Source: Deltaproteobacteria bacterium
GTDB taxonomy: Bacteria; Desulfobacterota_B; Binatia; UBA9968
Length of the DNA: 12,627 bases
Direction of reading: 5' to 3'
Assembly: GCA_016193385.1 (NCBI GenBank)
Contig: JACPSF010000338.1
Coordinates: forward strand, 1 to 12,627
Below, in pieces: positions 5,348 to 12,627 of the stretch (positions are counted from its first letter, which is position 1; the number at the start of each line of letters is the position of its first letter). A program made the position numbers and the translations under genes. The notes beneath the pieces are model-generated. The model saw nothing but the letters and a program-made list of their open reading frames with translations, had not been told where the DNA came from and ran no database searches.

Positions 5348-7594
5348 ATGAGGGAGACAGCAACCACCCAACTCAGTCCCATTCGGTACGAGATCTTTGT
5401 CCATCGATTGTGGGCCATCGGCGAAGAGGGACGGATAGCGCTGCAAAAGGTCTCAGCCTCCCCGATCGTCGTTCAGGGGGGTGAATGCATGTCGAGCTTT
5501 TATTCGCCTGACGGCACGATGATTCTGGCCTGCTCCGGGCATCTGCGCTTCGCCGCCGCCACCTCCGACGCCATCAAAAAGTTGATCGAGTGCTTCGGCG
5601 GGAGCCCGGGCTTCTTCGACGGAGACCAGATTTTCCATAATGACCCTTACGTGGCCGGCTCCCATACCTACGATCAGATGGTGGTCATGCCGATCTTCTA
5701 TAACGGCGAGCTGATCGCCTGGGCCGCCTCTTCTTCCCACACCGCGGATACCGGCGGGCTCCTGCGCGGCGGGGCGACGGAAGTTTTTCACGAAGGCATC
5801 AAGATTCTCGGTCTCAAGGTGGTCGAGCGGGGGGTATTTCGCGAGGATGTCTTCAAGACCATCGTCGAGCAGTGCCGGGACCCGGAATACGTCGGGTTGG
5901 ATCTCAAGTCGCGCATCGCGGCCAACAATGTTTGCAGCCGCCGGTTTCTTGACCTGGTCGAAAAATTCGGCTCCGGGTTTATCAAAGCCGCCTGCCAGAA
6001 GCTGATTCGGGACTCGGAAGAGCTGGCGCGGGCGAAGCTTCGCGCTTTGCCCGACGGGACCTGGCGCTCGCGGATGTACGCGTCGGCGCTGGAGCCCAAA
6101 ACTCGCAAGTCCCAGCTGATTCCGATTCACGTCGAGATAAAGAAGCAGAAAGACGAGCTCTACATCGATCTGAGCGGCACCGGCCCTCAGATGAACAACG
6201 ATTTTAACTCCACGTTCCCGAGCACATTTGCGCACGTCACGATCGCGCTCACGAACCAGCTCTTCTGGGACGTTCCGTGGAACGACGGGAAGATGGTGCC
6301 CGTGCACTTGAAGGTCCCGGAGGGGAGCATCCTCAATTGCAAGTACCCGGCGGCCTGCGGGGCCGCGCCGATGATCGGCAACTTCCTTGTCGGCGCCTTG
6401 AGCGAATGTCTATCGAAGATGCTGTTTGCCGGCGGATTGAAGGACGACGTGAACGCCTGCTGGACCGGATGGTGGTACTGGGGCGGGCCGGGTTATCTCT
6501 ATGGCGGCCACAACCGGGAGGGGCTCACGACCGCGCAGGGGCTGTACGACATCCACGGCGGCGGCTTGGGGGCGGCGCCCACGCGCGACGGCGTCGACAG
6601 CGGGGGTCACATGAACATTCCCTCGGGGGGCATCTCTGACATCGAGCAAACCGAAATGCAGTATCCATTCGTCTATTTTACGCGCCGCCATGTGCGCGAC
6701 GGGAGTGGTTTCGGGAAATTCCGCGGTGGGGCCGGGAGCGAGCGGCTCCTCATGATTTTTGGGTCTAAAGACGCGAGCGTCGACTTCAGGCCTTACGGAG
6801 CCGTCCCTCACGGCTCTTTCGGTCTCTTCGGGGCGCATCCAACCGGGTATGGCGGCACGCGAGTGCTTTTTACCACCGATCGGCTGATGGACCGGTTGGC
6901 CAAAGGGGAGTATCCGGCGGGACCGGACGAGGTGGTTCCGGGAGACTGGGGCCAGCCGGTCGTGCCGGAAGGTAACCCGACGCGGATCCCGCTGCCGGAA
7001 TTTTCGTTGATTGCCGATTATACCCAGAGCGGCGGCGGCTTTGGCGACCCCATCGACCGCGCGCCGGAGGCGGTGGAGCGGGATCTCCAGGAGGCGCTCG
7101 TCAGCCGGTCGACCGCCGAACGCCTCTATGGCGTGGTGCTGGATGAGGCGGGGACGGTCAACCGTCAGGCCACCGACAAGAAGCGGGAGTCTATTCGGGC
7201 CGAGCGGCGAAGCCGCGGCAAACCCCCGGCGGGAAAGACCAGTTCGGTTGCCCGGAGAAACGTCAACGGCTCCGTTGTCCTTCGGTTCCACGAATATCTG
7301 GAGGTCGCCTCGGCGGGAAACGAGCTGCTGATTCGTTGCCGCAAGTGCGGCCACGTCTTTTGCTCTGCGGCGGAGAATTACAAGCTCTATGCTTTGGAGA
7401 TCCGCCAGGATCTCGAGGAGCTGGCCGGGCACCGCGTTCCATCGGGTGAGCCCTACGTCGGACATTACCTGGAGTATGCCTGTCCGGGCTGTGCCACGCT
7501 TCTCCAAATAGATACCTACTGCCCGAGCCAGGGTGGAGAGACACCGCTTTGGGACATTCAACTGGATGCCCAAAGCTTGGCGCGTAGCCCGTAA
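5348..7594 (+). CDS. HyuB / acetone carboxylase AcxB-like subunit fused to a gamma (AcxC-like) zinc domain
   Basis: The 748-residue product joins two parts. Residues ~8-621 are a hydantoinase B/oxoprolinase domain with N98-D-P-Y, H106-x2-D109 and H131-T-A-D-T-G-G. The H-x2-D-x21-H spacing equals that of the manganese ligands I recall for acetone carboxylase alpha. Glycine-rich GGGLGAAPTRDGVDSGGHMN and a closing GDPIDRAPEAV follow, then LDEAGTVNRQATDKKR. After a basic linker (~622-640), residues ~645-748 resemble the acetone/acetophenone carboxylase gamma subunit: C664-x2-C667, F-C672, NYKLYALEIRQDL, and C712-P-G-C715, with C725 as a further cysteine. In known enzymes gamma is a separate small zinc-binding subunit encoded right after alpha, so the fusion keeps the A-B-gamma order. 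Start ATG 5348 has an AGGAGAAG site. The likely reaction is ATP-dependent carboxylation of a ketone or related compound, and ring-amide hydrolysis is the alternative. Confidence 0.88.
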   Translation: MRETATTQLSPIRYEIFVHRLWAIGEEGRIALQKVSASPIVVQGGECMSSFYSPDGTMILACSGHLRFAAATSDAIKKLIECFGGSPGFFDGDQIFHNDPYVAGSHTYDQMVVMPIFYNGELIAWAASSSHTADTGGLLRGGATEVFHEGIKILGLKVVERGVFREDVFKTIVEQCRDPEYVGLDLKSRIAANNVCSRRFLDLVEKFGSGFIKAACQKLIRDSEELARAKLRALPDGTWRSRMYASALEPKTRKSQLIPIHVEIKKQKDELYIDLSGTGPQMNNDFNSTFPSTFAHVTIALTNQLFWDVPWNDGKMVPVHLKVPEGSILNCKYPAACGAAPMIGNFLVGALSECLSKMLFAGGLKDDVNACWTGWWYWGGPGYLYGGHNREGLTTAQGLYDIHGGGLGAAPTRDGVDSGGHMNIPSGGISDIEQTEMQYPFVYFTRRHVRDGSGFGKFRGGAGSERLLMIFGSKDASVDFRPYGAVPHGSFGLFGAHPTGYGGTRVLFTTDRLMDRLAKGEYPAGPDEVVPGDWGQPVVPEGNPTRIPLPEFSLIADYTQSGGGFGDPIDRAPEAVERDLQEALVSRSTAERLYGVVLDEAGTVNRQATDKKRESIRAERRSRGKPPAGKTSSVARRNVNGSVVLRFHEYLEVASAGNELLIRCRKCGHVFCSAAENYKLYALEIRQDLEELAGHRVPSGEPYVGHYLEYACPGCATLLQIDTYCPSQGGETPLWDIQLDAQSLARSP

Positions 7595-7600
7595 GGCCCA

Positions 7601-8803
7601 TCATCCCGGACGCCCGTCAACCCGGGGCCTGATCAGAATCGGCGTATAGATCGCCAGAAAGATCAGGAAGGACAGAATCCATAGCCCCCCGGACAGGGCG
7701 ACGAGTTGGGGCAACCAGTAAGGGAAAATAATCGGAAGAATCCCCCGCACGGCCGCAGCAAGGTTGATCAGGGCGAAGGCAAAGGCCACAGGTTTGGCTG
7801 CTCTAAGTGGCTGGCCCGTATGCCCTAGGGAGACACGGGCCATCATGCCCAGGGTTAGAACGCCGATTCCACCCACGGTGAAAGCGTGAATGGTCAGTTG
7901 AGGTGGGACCAGACTGACAGCTGCCAGAGCCTTCAGGCAAAATCCCGCGACGACCCAGGCGTAACCCAGATGCAGAACCCATAATAGAGGGACGGACCAG
8001 AACTTCTCCGTGTACCACCCGATCAGGCGCAGACCGTTGCTCCCAGCGGCCAATCCAGCCATGACTCCAACCAGAATGGAACCGGGAAGAAAAATATCCG
8101 CGAGCAGGAAGGCGATCACGCTGGCAATGGATAACCATTCGATCCATTGCCATCGTCTTGGGCTCACATCTGTCAGTGCCCGTTCGGTGAAGAACGGTAT
8201 CACCCTCCCCCCCATGATTACGATCAGAAGGATGATCAGATCTAACCCCAGAAATACGCCCGCGCGGGCGGAGCCATAAGCGAATCCGATGACCTCCAGG
8301 TGAACGAGCAAGTCCGCCAGGGCGAAAGCTCCGAGCAGCGGGATGAAAAACAGATTCCGCTTTTGGCCGCTTCGCAGCAAGGGGATAGCGAGGGAGACCG
8401 CCAGCGAGGGAAGGAAAAGGAGATCAGCCAGGGCGATGAGCCAGCGCGGGAAAGCGTCCGGCACAAACGGCACAATCCGTCCGGCCAGCCAAAGAGCGCA
8501 TAAGGCTGCCAGACCTGCCCCTGCAGGCGTCTGCATCCCTGTCCAATTCCTCACCGCCGTGAGCAGAAACCCGGCGATGACCGCGCTGGCATAGCCGAAA
8601 ACCATTTCGTGGCTATGCCAACCAACCATTCCGTAATAATTTGTAAGGGCGTGGCTCGTGACAAATGCGGGAGTCCAGATCGCCATCAAGATGACGGCGA
8701 AAGTTCCAGCCAGCAAAAAGAAAGGGCGGAAACCGAGCGCGAACAGAGTCGAGCTGACGCGCCGCGCTTTTTGGAGCTTATCAGGTGGCGTCGCAGCGAT
8801 CAC
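7601..8803 (-). CDS. nnrS: NnrS family membrane protein
   Basis: This 400-residue polytopic protein has about 12 hydrophobic segments and the NnrS hallmarks: LFALGFRPFFLLAG (R26), W62-H63-S-H65-E66-M67-V-F-G, IAGFLLTAVRNWTG, MGGRVIPFFTERAL near the middle, and IHAFTVGGIGVLTLGMMARV followed by SLGHTG late. NnrS is a haem- and copper-associated inner-membrane protein first linked to nitrite/nitric oxide metabolism and later to protection against nitrosative stress. The conserved histidines are metal-ligand candidates. It starts with GTG at 8803, which overlaps the stop of the upstream carrier gene by 4 nt (GTGA), so the two are translationally coupled. Its stop lies only 6 bp from the convergent stop of the hyuB-gamma gene, with no clear terminator between. 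No denitrification genes are in the window, so its role here is unknown. Confidence 0.92.
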   Translation of the reverse strand: MIAATPPDKLQKARRVSSTLFALGFRPFFLLAGTFAVILMAIWTPAFVTSHALTNYYGMVGWHSHEMVFGYASAVIAGFLLTAVRNWTGMQTPAGAGLAALCALWLAGRIVPFVPDAFPRWLIALADLLFLPSLAVSLAIPLLRSGQKRNLFFIPLLGAFALADLLVHLEVIGFAYGSARAGVFLGLDLIILLIVIMGGRVIPFFTERALTDVSPRRWQWIEWLSIASVIAFLLADIFLPGSILVGVMAGLAAGSNGLRLIGWYTEKFWSVPLLWVLHLGYAWVVAGFCLKALAAVSLVPPQLTIHAFTVGGIGVLTLGMMARVSLGHTGQPLRAAKPVAFAFALINLAAAVRGILPIIFPYWLPQLVALSGGLWILSFLIFLAIYTPILIRPRVDGRPG

Positions 8804-10200
8804 AGGTCCGCCCTCTCGAGTTCACGCGCCTCTGCCAGACGATCGGTAGTGGCAGCAGAGACAGACATCGGTGAAGTTGCCGTGGCCCTTGTCGCCAGCG
8901 TCTCTTGCTTCCGTCCCAGCCAAAGGCTATTCAGCAACCACGCGGCCGAAATCGGAACCGCCGCGATCGAGATCCCCGTCATTCCCAGTCCCAGGAGGCC
9001 CAATAGCGCATACGACCACGCGCCAACCTGATCGCCGGCTCGATAGATGGCCGTATCGATGAAGCTCTTGGCCTTATACTTGTCCTCGCGTGGAACGACC
9101 GTGAACAGCACCTCGCGCGTCGGCCGCGCGACGGCGAAATTACCCGCGCGCCGCAGCACCTGGTAAATGACAAGAATCGCGATCGTCGGCGCCAGTGCGA
9201 GTGTGGAAAAGCCGAGCACGCTGAGGGCGGGCAGTAATGTGAGAGTCAAGCCCACGCCAAGCGCGCGAAGAAGGCGCCCCGTGAGGAACAACTGTGTAAC
9301 CAGAGTGAGGGTATTGACCAGCAAATCGATCTGGGCAAAGAAGGTCGTGCGCGCCCCGCGGCTGGCGAAGCTGTGACGGGCAATCTCAGCCTGCTGGAAG
9401 TAAAGAAACGTAGAGGTAATCGCATAGAGCAGGATGTAGACGCCGACGTTGACGAGGTAGGGCGACTTGAAGGCGTGGGTCAGCCCTGAAAGCACCCTTC
9501 CTCCGATCGGGGCCTCCTCGCCACGTGCCGTCGGCCGCAGGCGCAACGCTTCCGACAAGCGCGACAGGCGCCGGACGCTGAAAACCGCAACTTCCAGAAG
9601 CGCCGCCGACCCGAGCAGAAGGTAAGTCGACGGCACGCGCTGCGCCAGCGCCGCGGTCAGGCTGGATCCGACGATGCCCCCAAGGGTCGCCCCGGCCGAG
9701 ATAAACCCAAAGAGCCGCTTGCCCTGCTCCGAGCTGAAGACATCGACCATCAGGGCCCAGAACACAGACACTACAAACAGGTTAAACACGGACGTCCAGA
9801 TGAAGAAAATCCGACCAACCCAAATGTTCTGTTCCGCGCTCGCTATTTTGAGCAACAGGGCGAATAGCAACAGATTAGCTATGAAAAATCGGTACGTGAC
9901 GGAGATGAAACGGGCACGGGGCAGCTTGGTGACCAGCGCCGCAAACGGCGGATTCACGAGGACCATGCCGATGAGGGTGCCGGTGAAGAGCCACTGCAGG
10001 TTTTCGACACCGCCGGCAACCCCCATCTCGTCGCGGATGGGTCGAATGATGTAATAGGAAGACAGTACGGAGAAGATGTAGAGCCACGACCAGGCGAGCG
10101 CCGGGTTCTCCTCAGGCCGGACGTCAAGCATCCGATTGAGCCGCCGGCGCGCCAGGCCGCCCTCCGCTCCGGAGCCGCCCGCGGGACTGTTCACCTCCAC
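8800..10200 (-). CDS. NTP/NDP exchange transporter-like (Tlc/MFS) membrane carrier
   Basis: This 466-residue carrier has about 12 predicted membrane helices. After a short basic N-terminus comes MLDVRPEENPALAWSWLYIF, then SSYYIIRPIRDEMGV, a hallmark of bacterial ADP/ATP-translocase-related proteins annotated as NTP/NDP exchange transporter or MFS. Further conserved points are FWALMVDVFSSEQGKRLFGF with SAGATLGGIVGSSL in the middle, and LRRAGNFAVARPTREVLFTV with KYKAKSFIDTAIYRAGDQVG in the second half. True nucleotide exchange is proven only for obligate intracellular bacteria and plastids. In free-living relatives the substrate is unknown, so the name should be taken as fold-level. I use GTG 10200, which has a GAGAGG site just upstream. 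Another possible start is the ATG of MLDVRPEEN (residue 24). It lies 60 bp downstream of the reductase gene and overlaps nnrS, so one minus-strand operon is likely. Confidence 0.85.
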   Translation of the reverse strand: MEVNSPAGGSGAEGGLARRRLNRMLDVRPEENPALAWSWLYIFSVLSSYYIIRPIRDEMGVAGGVENLQWLFTGTLIGMVLVNPPFAALVTKLPRARFISVTYRFFIANLLLFALLLKIASAEQNIWVGRIFFIWTSVFNLFVVSVFWALMVDVFSSEQGKRLFGFISAGATLGGIVGSSLTAALAQRVPSTYLLLGSAALLEVAVFSVRRLSRLSEALRLRPTARGEEAPIGGRVLSGLTHAFKSPYLVNVGVYILLYAITSTFLYFQQAEIARHSFASRGARTTFFAQIDLLVNTLTLVTQLFLTGRLLRALGVGLTLTLLPALSVLGFSTLALAPTIAILVIYQVLRRAGNFAVARPTREVLFTVVPREDKYKAKSFIDTAIYRAGDQVGAWSYALLGLLGLGMTGISIAAVPISAAWLLNSLWLGRKQETLATRATATSPMSVSAATTDRLAEARELERADL

Positions 10201-10260
10201 CTTTCCCTCTCAGGCGGTTGCAAACACCTCCCGTCTGGACGCGCCGCAAGCCAACGCGGC

Positions 10261-11187
10261 TTACACCCCATCGATGAAGTTCTCCATGCGGCGGCGAATC
10301 GCCGCGTCCGGCAGGCGCCCGCGCGCCGCGCCGAGGTTGTCGATGACGTACTCGGCTTTGGCCATGCCGGGCACGGCGCAGGTAACGGCGGGGTGAGAAA
10401 CGATGTATTTGAGAAAAAACTGGGCCCAAGTCGCGCAGTCGAATTCGCCCGCCCATGGGGGGAGCTTCTTGCCCTGCACCGCTTTAAAAAGGCGTCCTCG
10501 CCCGAACGGCAGGTTTATCATCACCGCCATTCCCCGATCGGCCGCGAGAGGGATAATCCTTTCGTCCGCATTTCGGTTGTCGAGCGCGTAGTCGACCTGG
10601 ATAAAGTCAAGGGTCTCATTTCTCATCGTCTGCTCGAACTCGTGGTACTGGTTTTCGAACGACGTCGTGATCCCAAGGTAGCGGATGCGGCCGGCCTGCT
10701 TCAACTCGCGGAGTGTGGGGAGATGCGTCTGCGTATTAAGCAGATTGTGCACCGCGATAAGATCGATCCTGGTCGCGCGCAGCCGCTTGAACGACTGCCG
10801 GATTTGCTCAAGGCCGGCATCCCGCCCCGGCTTACGCAGGCTCACCTTGGTTGCGAAAAACAGCGAATCTCGAATCTTGAGTTCCGCTGCCAGATCGCCG
10901 ATCACGGTCTCGGCGGTGCCGTACGTCGGCGAGCTGTCGATCACCTTCCCGCCCAGCTCCTTGAATTGGCGCAGGGTCTCCCGGAGCGGCGCCTTTTCCG
11001 CCTCTATCTTGATCTCCTCATAGCGCCGGGCCGTACCGATGCCGATAATCGGCACGCTCTCGCCGCTCGCCGGTATCTTTTTCTGCAGTAAAGGCGCCCC
11101 CTGTGCGAGCAGCTTGGTAGAGGGAAGTAAAATGGCCGCCCCCACACTGACTCCAGCTTTAAGAAACCCTCGACGACTCATTTCCAT
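10261..11187 (-). CDS. Tat-exported aldo/keto reductase
   Basis: This is an aldo/keto reductase of about 308 residues. A twin-arginine signal opens the protein: S4-R5-R6-G7-F8-L9-K10, then a hydrophobic stretch (~11-21) and an alanine-containing cleavage region near A28-Q29. The (alpha/beta)8 barrel follows with the full catalytic tetrad: D84 and Y89 in VIDSSPTYG, K114 in FFATKVS, and H147 in LIAVHN. The C-terminal part (CAVPGMAKAEYVIDNLGAA) matches the family's cofactor-binding end. NADPH is scarce outside the cytoplasm, so the protein would have to be exported with cofactor bound, as Tat allows. The start is ATG 11187, with GGGAGG 7 nt upstream. An upstream in-frame codon at 11271 gives no signal peptide and is rejected. 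Substrate unknown. It is first in the apparent operon with the carrier and nnrS. Confidence 0.88.
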   Translation of the reverse strand: MEMSRRGFLKAGVSVGAAILLPSTKLLAQGAPLLQKKIPASGESVPIIGIGTARRYEEIKIEAEKAPLRETLRQFKELGGKVIDSSPTYGTAETVIGDLAAELKIRDSLFFATKVSLRKPGRDAGLEQIRQSFKRLRATRIDLIAVHNLLNTQTHLPTLRELKQAGRIRYLGITTSFENQYHEFEQTMRNETLDFIQVDYALDNRNADERIIPLAADRGMAVMINLPFGRGRLFKAVQGKKLPPWAGEFDCATWAQFFLKYIVSHPAVTCAVPGMAKAEYVIDNLGAARGRLPDAAIRRRMENFIDGV

Positions 11188-11276
11188 GATGGCGCCTCCC
11201 TTTGGACTGACTCGTCTTTTCCCGCTCGGTAGGCTTCGGCCAACGTAACCGGCGCTCTCCGGCAGCCACACGGAGC

Positions 11277-11305
11277 GGCATACCCCAAGCGACTATTCCA
11301 GTCAA
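11277..11305 (-). promoter_or_regulatory. Possible promoter of the reductase/carrier/nnrS operon
   Basis: On the minus strand TTGACT (11305-11300) is followed by a 17-bp spacer and TATGCC (11282-11277). The -35 is good and the -10 poor, sharing only its first three bases with TATAAT. It lies about 90 nt before the reductase ATG in the divergent spacer. It is the only reasonable candidate I found there. Confidence 0.3.
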
Positions 11306-11392
11306 CTCCAGAACTACAATACATCCGTGACACATTGGGTTATAAAAAATGGCTTCCGGGCTCCCTTTTCCGCTGCAAATAAATCTGGCAAG

Positions 11393-11722
11393 ATGACGGC
11401 TTCCATGAGGATTGGCGGTTTATCGGCTCTGTTGCGTTTCGGCCCGCGAAGGCTCTCGCAACTGTTCTATCACCTACCGAATTTTCTGAAACTTTTCTGG
11501 AGGCTGCTGAAAGACCCCCGTGTCCCCCCGTGGCCTAAACTCCTCCTCGTCCTTTTGTTGGCCTACGTTGTCGCGCCTGTTGATCTTTTGCCCGATTTTC
11601 TTATAGGGCTCGGTCAAGTCGATGATCTGCTGGTTATTTTTTTCGGTCTGCGAGCCTTCGTCCGGCTCTGCCCCAAGGAAATTGTCCGCGAGCATGTTCG
11701 GGCAATAGCCGCGGGCGGATAA
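11393..11722 (+). CDS. DUF1232 / YkvA family small membrane protein
   Basis: This is a protein of about 109 residues. The family signature sits in one hydrophobic hairpin: DPRVPPWPKLLLVLLLAY (~41-58), then A61-P62-V63-D64-L-L-P67-D68 and LGQVDDLLVIFFGLRAFV. DUF1232 (YkvA-like) proteins have one or two membrane segments and no established function. The start is uncertain. ATG 11393 and ATG 11405 both lack a strong Shine-Dalgarno, and a GTG at 11327 would add a 22-residue non-conserved leader. I choose 11393 because it keeps the amphipathic region before the DUF1232 core. It is divergent from the reductase gene and convergent with the helicase gene, whose stop is 10 bp away. There are no operon partners, and I found no clear promoter. 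Confidence 0.8.
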   Translation: MTASMRIGGLSALLRFGPRRLSQLFYHLPNFLKLFWRLLKDPRVPPWPKLLLVLLLAYVVAPVDLLPDFLIGLGQVDDLLVIFFGLRAFVRLCPKEIVREHVRAIAAGG

Positions 11723-11732
11723 GGGCGCGCGT

Positions 11733-12627
11733 CTATTGTTCGACGGCTTTGAGCTCCAAAATCCGGTCCACGCGGAACACCCTCTCGTCCTTTTGGCTGT
11801 GGCAGAAGGCCTGGAGGCCCTGGAACGTGCGGCTTTGAAATTCCATCTCGCTCACGGCGATGGGCGTCACTCGGCGTCGGCTTTTTTCATCCGACCTCTT
11901 CAGGTAGACGATCTCGAGATCGCAGTGCTTTTTAATGGCGTCTTGGATGAACTCGATTTTTTTCTGTAGGGGGTGCCGCGCCTCTGACAGCAAGTATTGG
12001 TAGTCCGTGATGAATCTCTGGATGCGGCGATCGAGAAGGACGTGGCCTTTCTTAACCGGGCGGGTCAGGATCAGACCGGCGAGGGTTCTCAAGCGACTCA
12101 GGGCGACGTAGAGCTGCCCGTGCGCGAAGGTCCCGCGCGACAAATCAAGCACGACCTTATCGAAGGTAAGTCCCTGACTCTTATGGATCGTGATGGCCCA
12201 TGCAAGCCGCACGGGAAACTGGGCGAACTGCCCGACGGAGACCGGGAAGAGCTGCTGGGACTTCTTGTCCAGCTCGAAATGAAACATGTCCCAGCGATAA
12301 GGCTTGACTTCCTCTTCGCTGCCATCGGGCAAGGTTACGATGAGTCTTTCCTTTCTCGCATCGATCTTTTCGATCTTGGCGATCGTTCCGTTTATCCAGC
12401 GACCCAGATTGTCGTTGTTCAGCAGCATGATCTGGGCGCCTTCCTTGAGTTCCAGCTCATAATGGGTAGGGAACGAGGAGGGGTCGAAGCTTCCGGTGAC
12501 ATCGGCCACGAAGGTCTGTCTTTTTGAAGGCAGACGGTCGAGCTGATGGCGGTTGATCGCGCTGGCGCGGTCGTTGGTCGTGGTGAGGAAGACAAAATCA
12601 TCCACGGACTCTAGATCGATCTCATCC
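11733..12627 (-). CDS. Pif1/RecD-like helicase C-terminal part with WYL-like domain (5' end outside window)
   Basis: The frame is open to the window edge and only the last ~297 residues are present; the GTG at 12605 is internal. Counted from that GTG, residues ~1-200 are the second half of a superfamily 1 helicase of the Pif1 type: [14 protein letters not shown], a [12 protein letters not shown] strand with GRWINGT, motif V-like [11 protein letters not shown] (137-147), and motif VI-like QLYVALSR (164-171). The Walker A/B half lies upstream, outside the window. Residues ~216-285 look like a WYL domain: [29 protein letters not shown], then FQGLQAFC and ERVFRVDRI, with the W-Y-L core itself degenerate. 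WYL domains bind nucleic acid or ligand and regulate many defence and repair proteins. Pif1 helicases unwind DNA 5'-3', including G-quadruplexes. The normal stop (TAG 11733-11735) suggests an intact C-terminus. The helicase call is firm, the WYL call less so. Confidence 0.85.
   Translation of the reverse strand, partial: DEIDLESVDDFVFLTTTNDRASAINRHQLDRLPSKRQTFVADVTGSFDPSSFPTHYELELKEGAQIMLLNNDNLGRWINGTIAKIEKIDARKERLIVTLPDGSEEEVKPYRWDMFHFELDKKSQQLFPVSVGQFAQFPVRLAWAITIHKSQGLTFDKVVLDLSRGTFAHGQLYVALSRLRTLAGLILTRPVKKGHVLLDRRIQRFITDYQYLLSEARHPLQKKIEFIQDAIKKHCDLEIVYLKRSDEKSRRRVTPIAVSEMEFQSRTFQGLQAFCHSQKDERVFRVDRILELKAVEQ

Noticed and set aside
6410..7573. A 387-codon minus-strand open frame opposite hyuB-gamma
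   Set aside because: It is a GC-driven shadow frame with no recognisable motif, and the plus-strand frame carries unmistakable family signatures throughout.
7594..7630. AGGCCC (7594-7599) and GGGCCT (7625-7630) as a bidirectional terminator between hyuB-gamma and nnrS
   Set aside because: The loop is 25 nt, there is no T-run on either side, and the right arm lies inside the nnrS coding sequence.
8609..9031. A plus-strand frame of 140 codons across the nnrS/carrier junction
   Set aside because: It is antisense to two clear membrane-protein genes and shows low-complexity S/R/A-rich shadow composition.
11188..11271. An upstream start for the aldo/keto reductase at 11271
   Set aside because: It would bury the twin-arginine signal behind 28 extra residues. 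The ATG at 11187 has a GGGAGG site at correct spacing and puts SRRGFLK at the N-terminus.

Overview
The window looks like a contig from an uncultured, fairly GC-rich environmental Gram-negative bacterium. The clues are an orphan NMT1-type binding protein next to hydantoinase/ketone-carboxylase genes, an NnrS protein, an ADP/ATP-translocase-like carrier and a twin-arginine aldo/keto reductase. Such sets are common in metagenome-derived lineages such as Rokubacteria, NC10, Tectomicrobia or former Deltaproteobacteria, but nothing here fixes the taxon. There are no rRNA, tRNA or CRISPR features and no intact mobile element.

Layout. (1) 1-1831 is an accessory stretch, visibly more AT-rich than the rest. 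It holds the 3' end of rmuC, a ribosome-binding site plus 15-codon stub that looks like the start of a DNA methyltransferase gene, a palindrome-bearing spacer, and a toxin-antitoxin pair (DUF4258 toxin, MqsA/YgiT-type antitoxin). The pair has an 8+8 bp inverted repeat at the toxin start. (2) 1832-2175 is a spacer ending in a good sigma70-like promoter. (3) 2176-7594 is a plus-strand operon: a secreted ABC substrate-binding protein, a HyuA/AcxA-type subunit, and a HyuB/AcxB-type subunit fused at its C-terminus to an acetone-carboxylase-gamma-like zinc domain. Together the last two could form a complete ATP-dependent carboxylase on two polypeptides. (4) 11187-7601 is a minus-strand cluster: a Tat-exported aldo/keto reductase, a 12-TM NTP/NDP-exchanger-like carrier, and NnrS, the last two sharing a 4-nt overlap. 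(5) 11393-11722 is a small DUF1232/YkvA membrane protein. (6) 12627-11733 is the C-terminal part of a Pif1/RecD-like helicase ending in a WYL-like domain.

How the genes may work together. The binding protein plus HyuA/HyuB-gamma suggests uptake or sensing of a small organic compound coupled to its ATP-driven carboxylation or amide-ring opening. No permease or ATPase lies in the window, so the transporter would have to be elsewhere. rmuC, the methyltransferase stub and the toxin-antitoxin pair at the left end, together with Pif1-WYL at the right end, recall defence or mobile-region gene content. The left end appears to be the remains of a rearranged locus.

The most notable observations are the HyuB-gamma fusion, the methyltransferase stub behind rmuC, the toxin-antitoxin operator palindrome, and the Pif1-WYL fusion. 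I did not find a clear-cut wholly new system.
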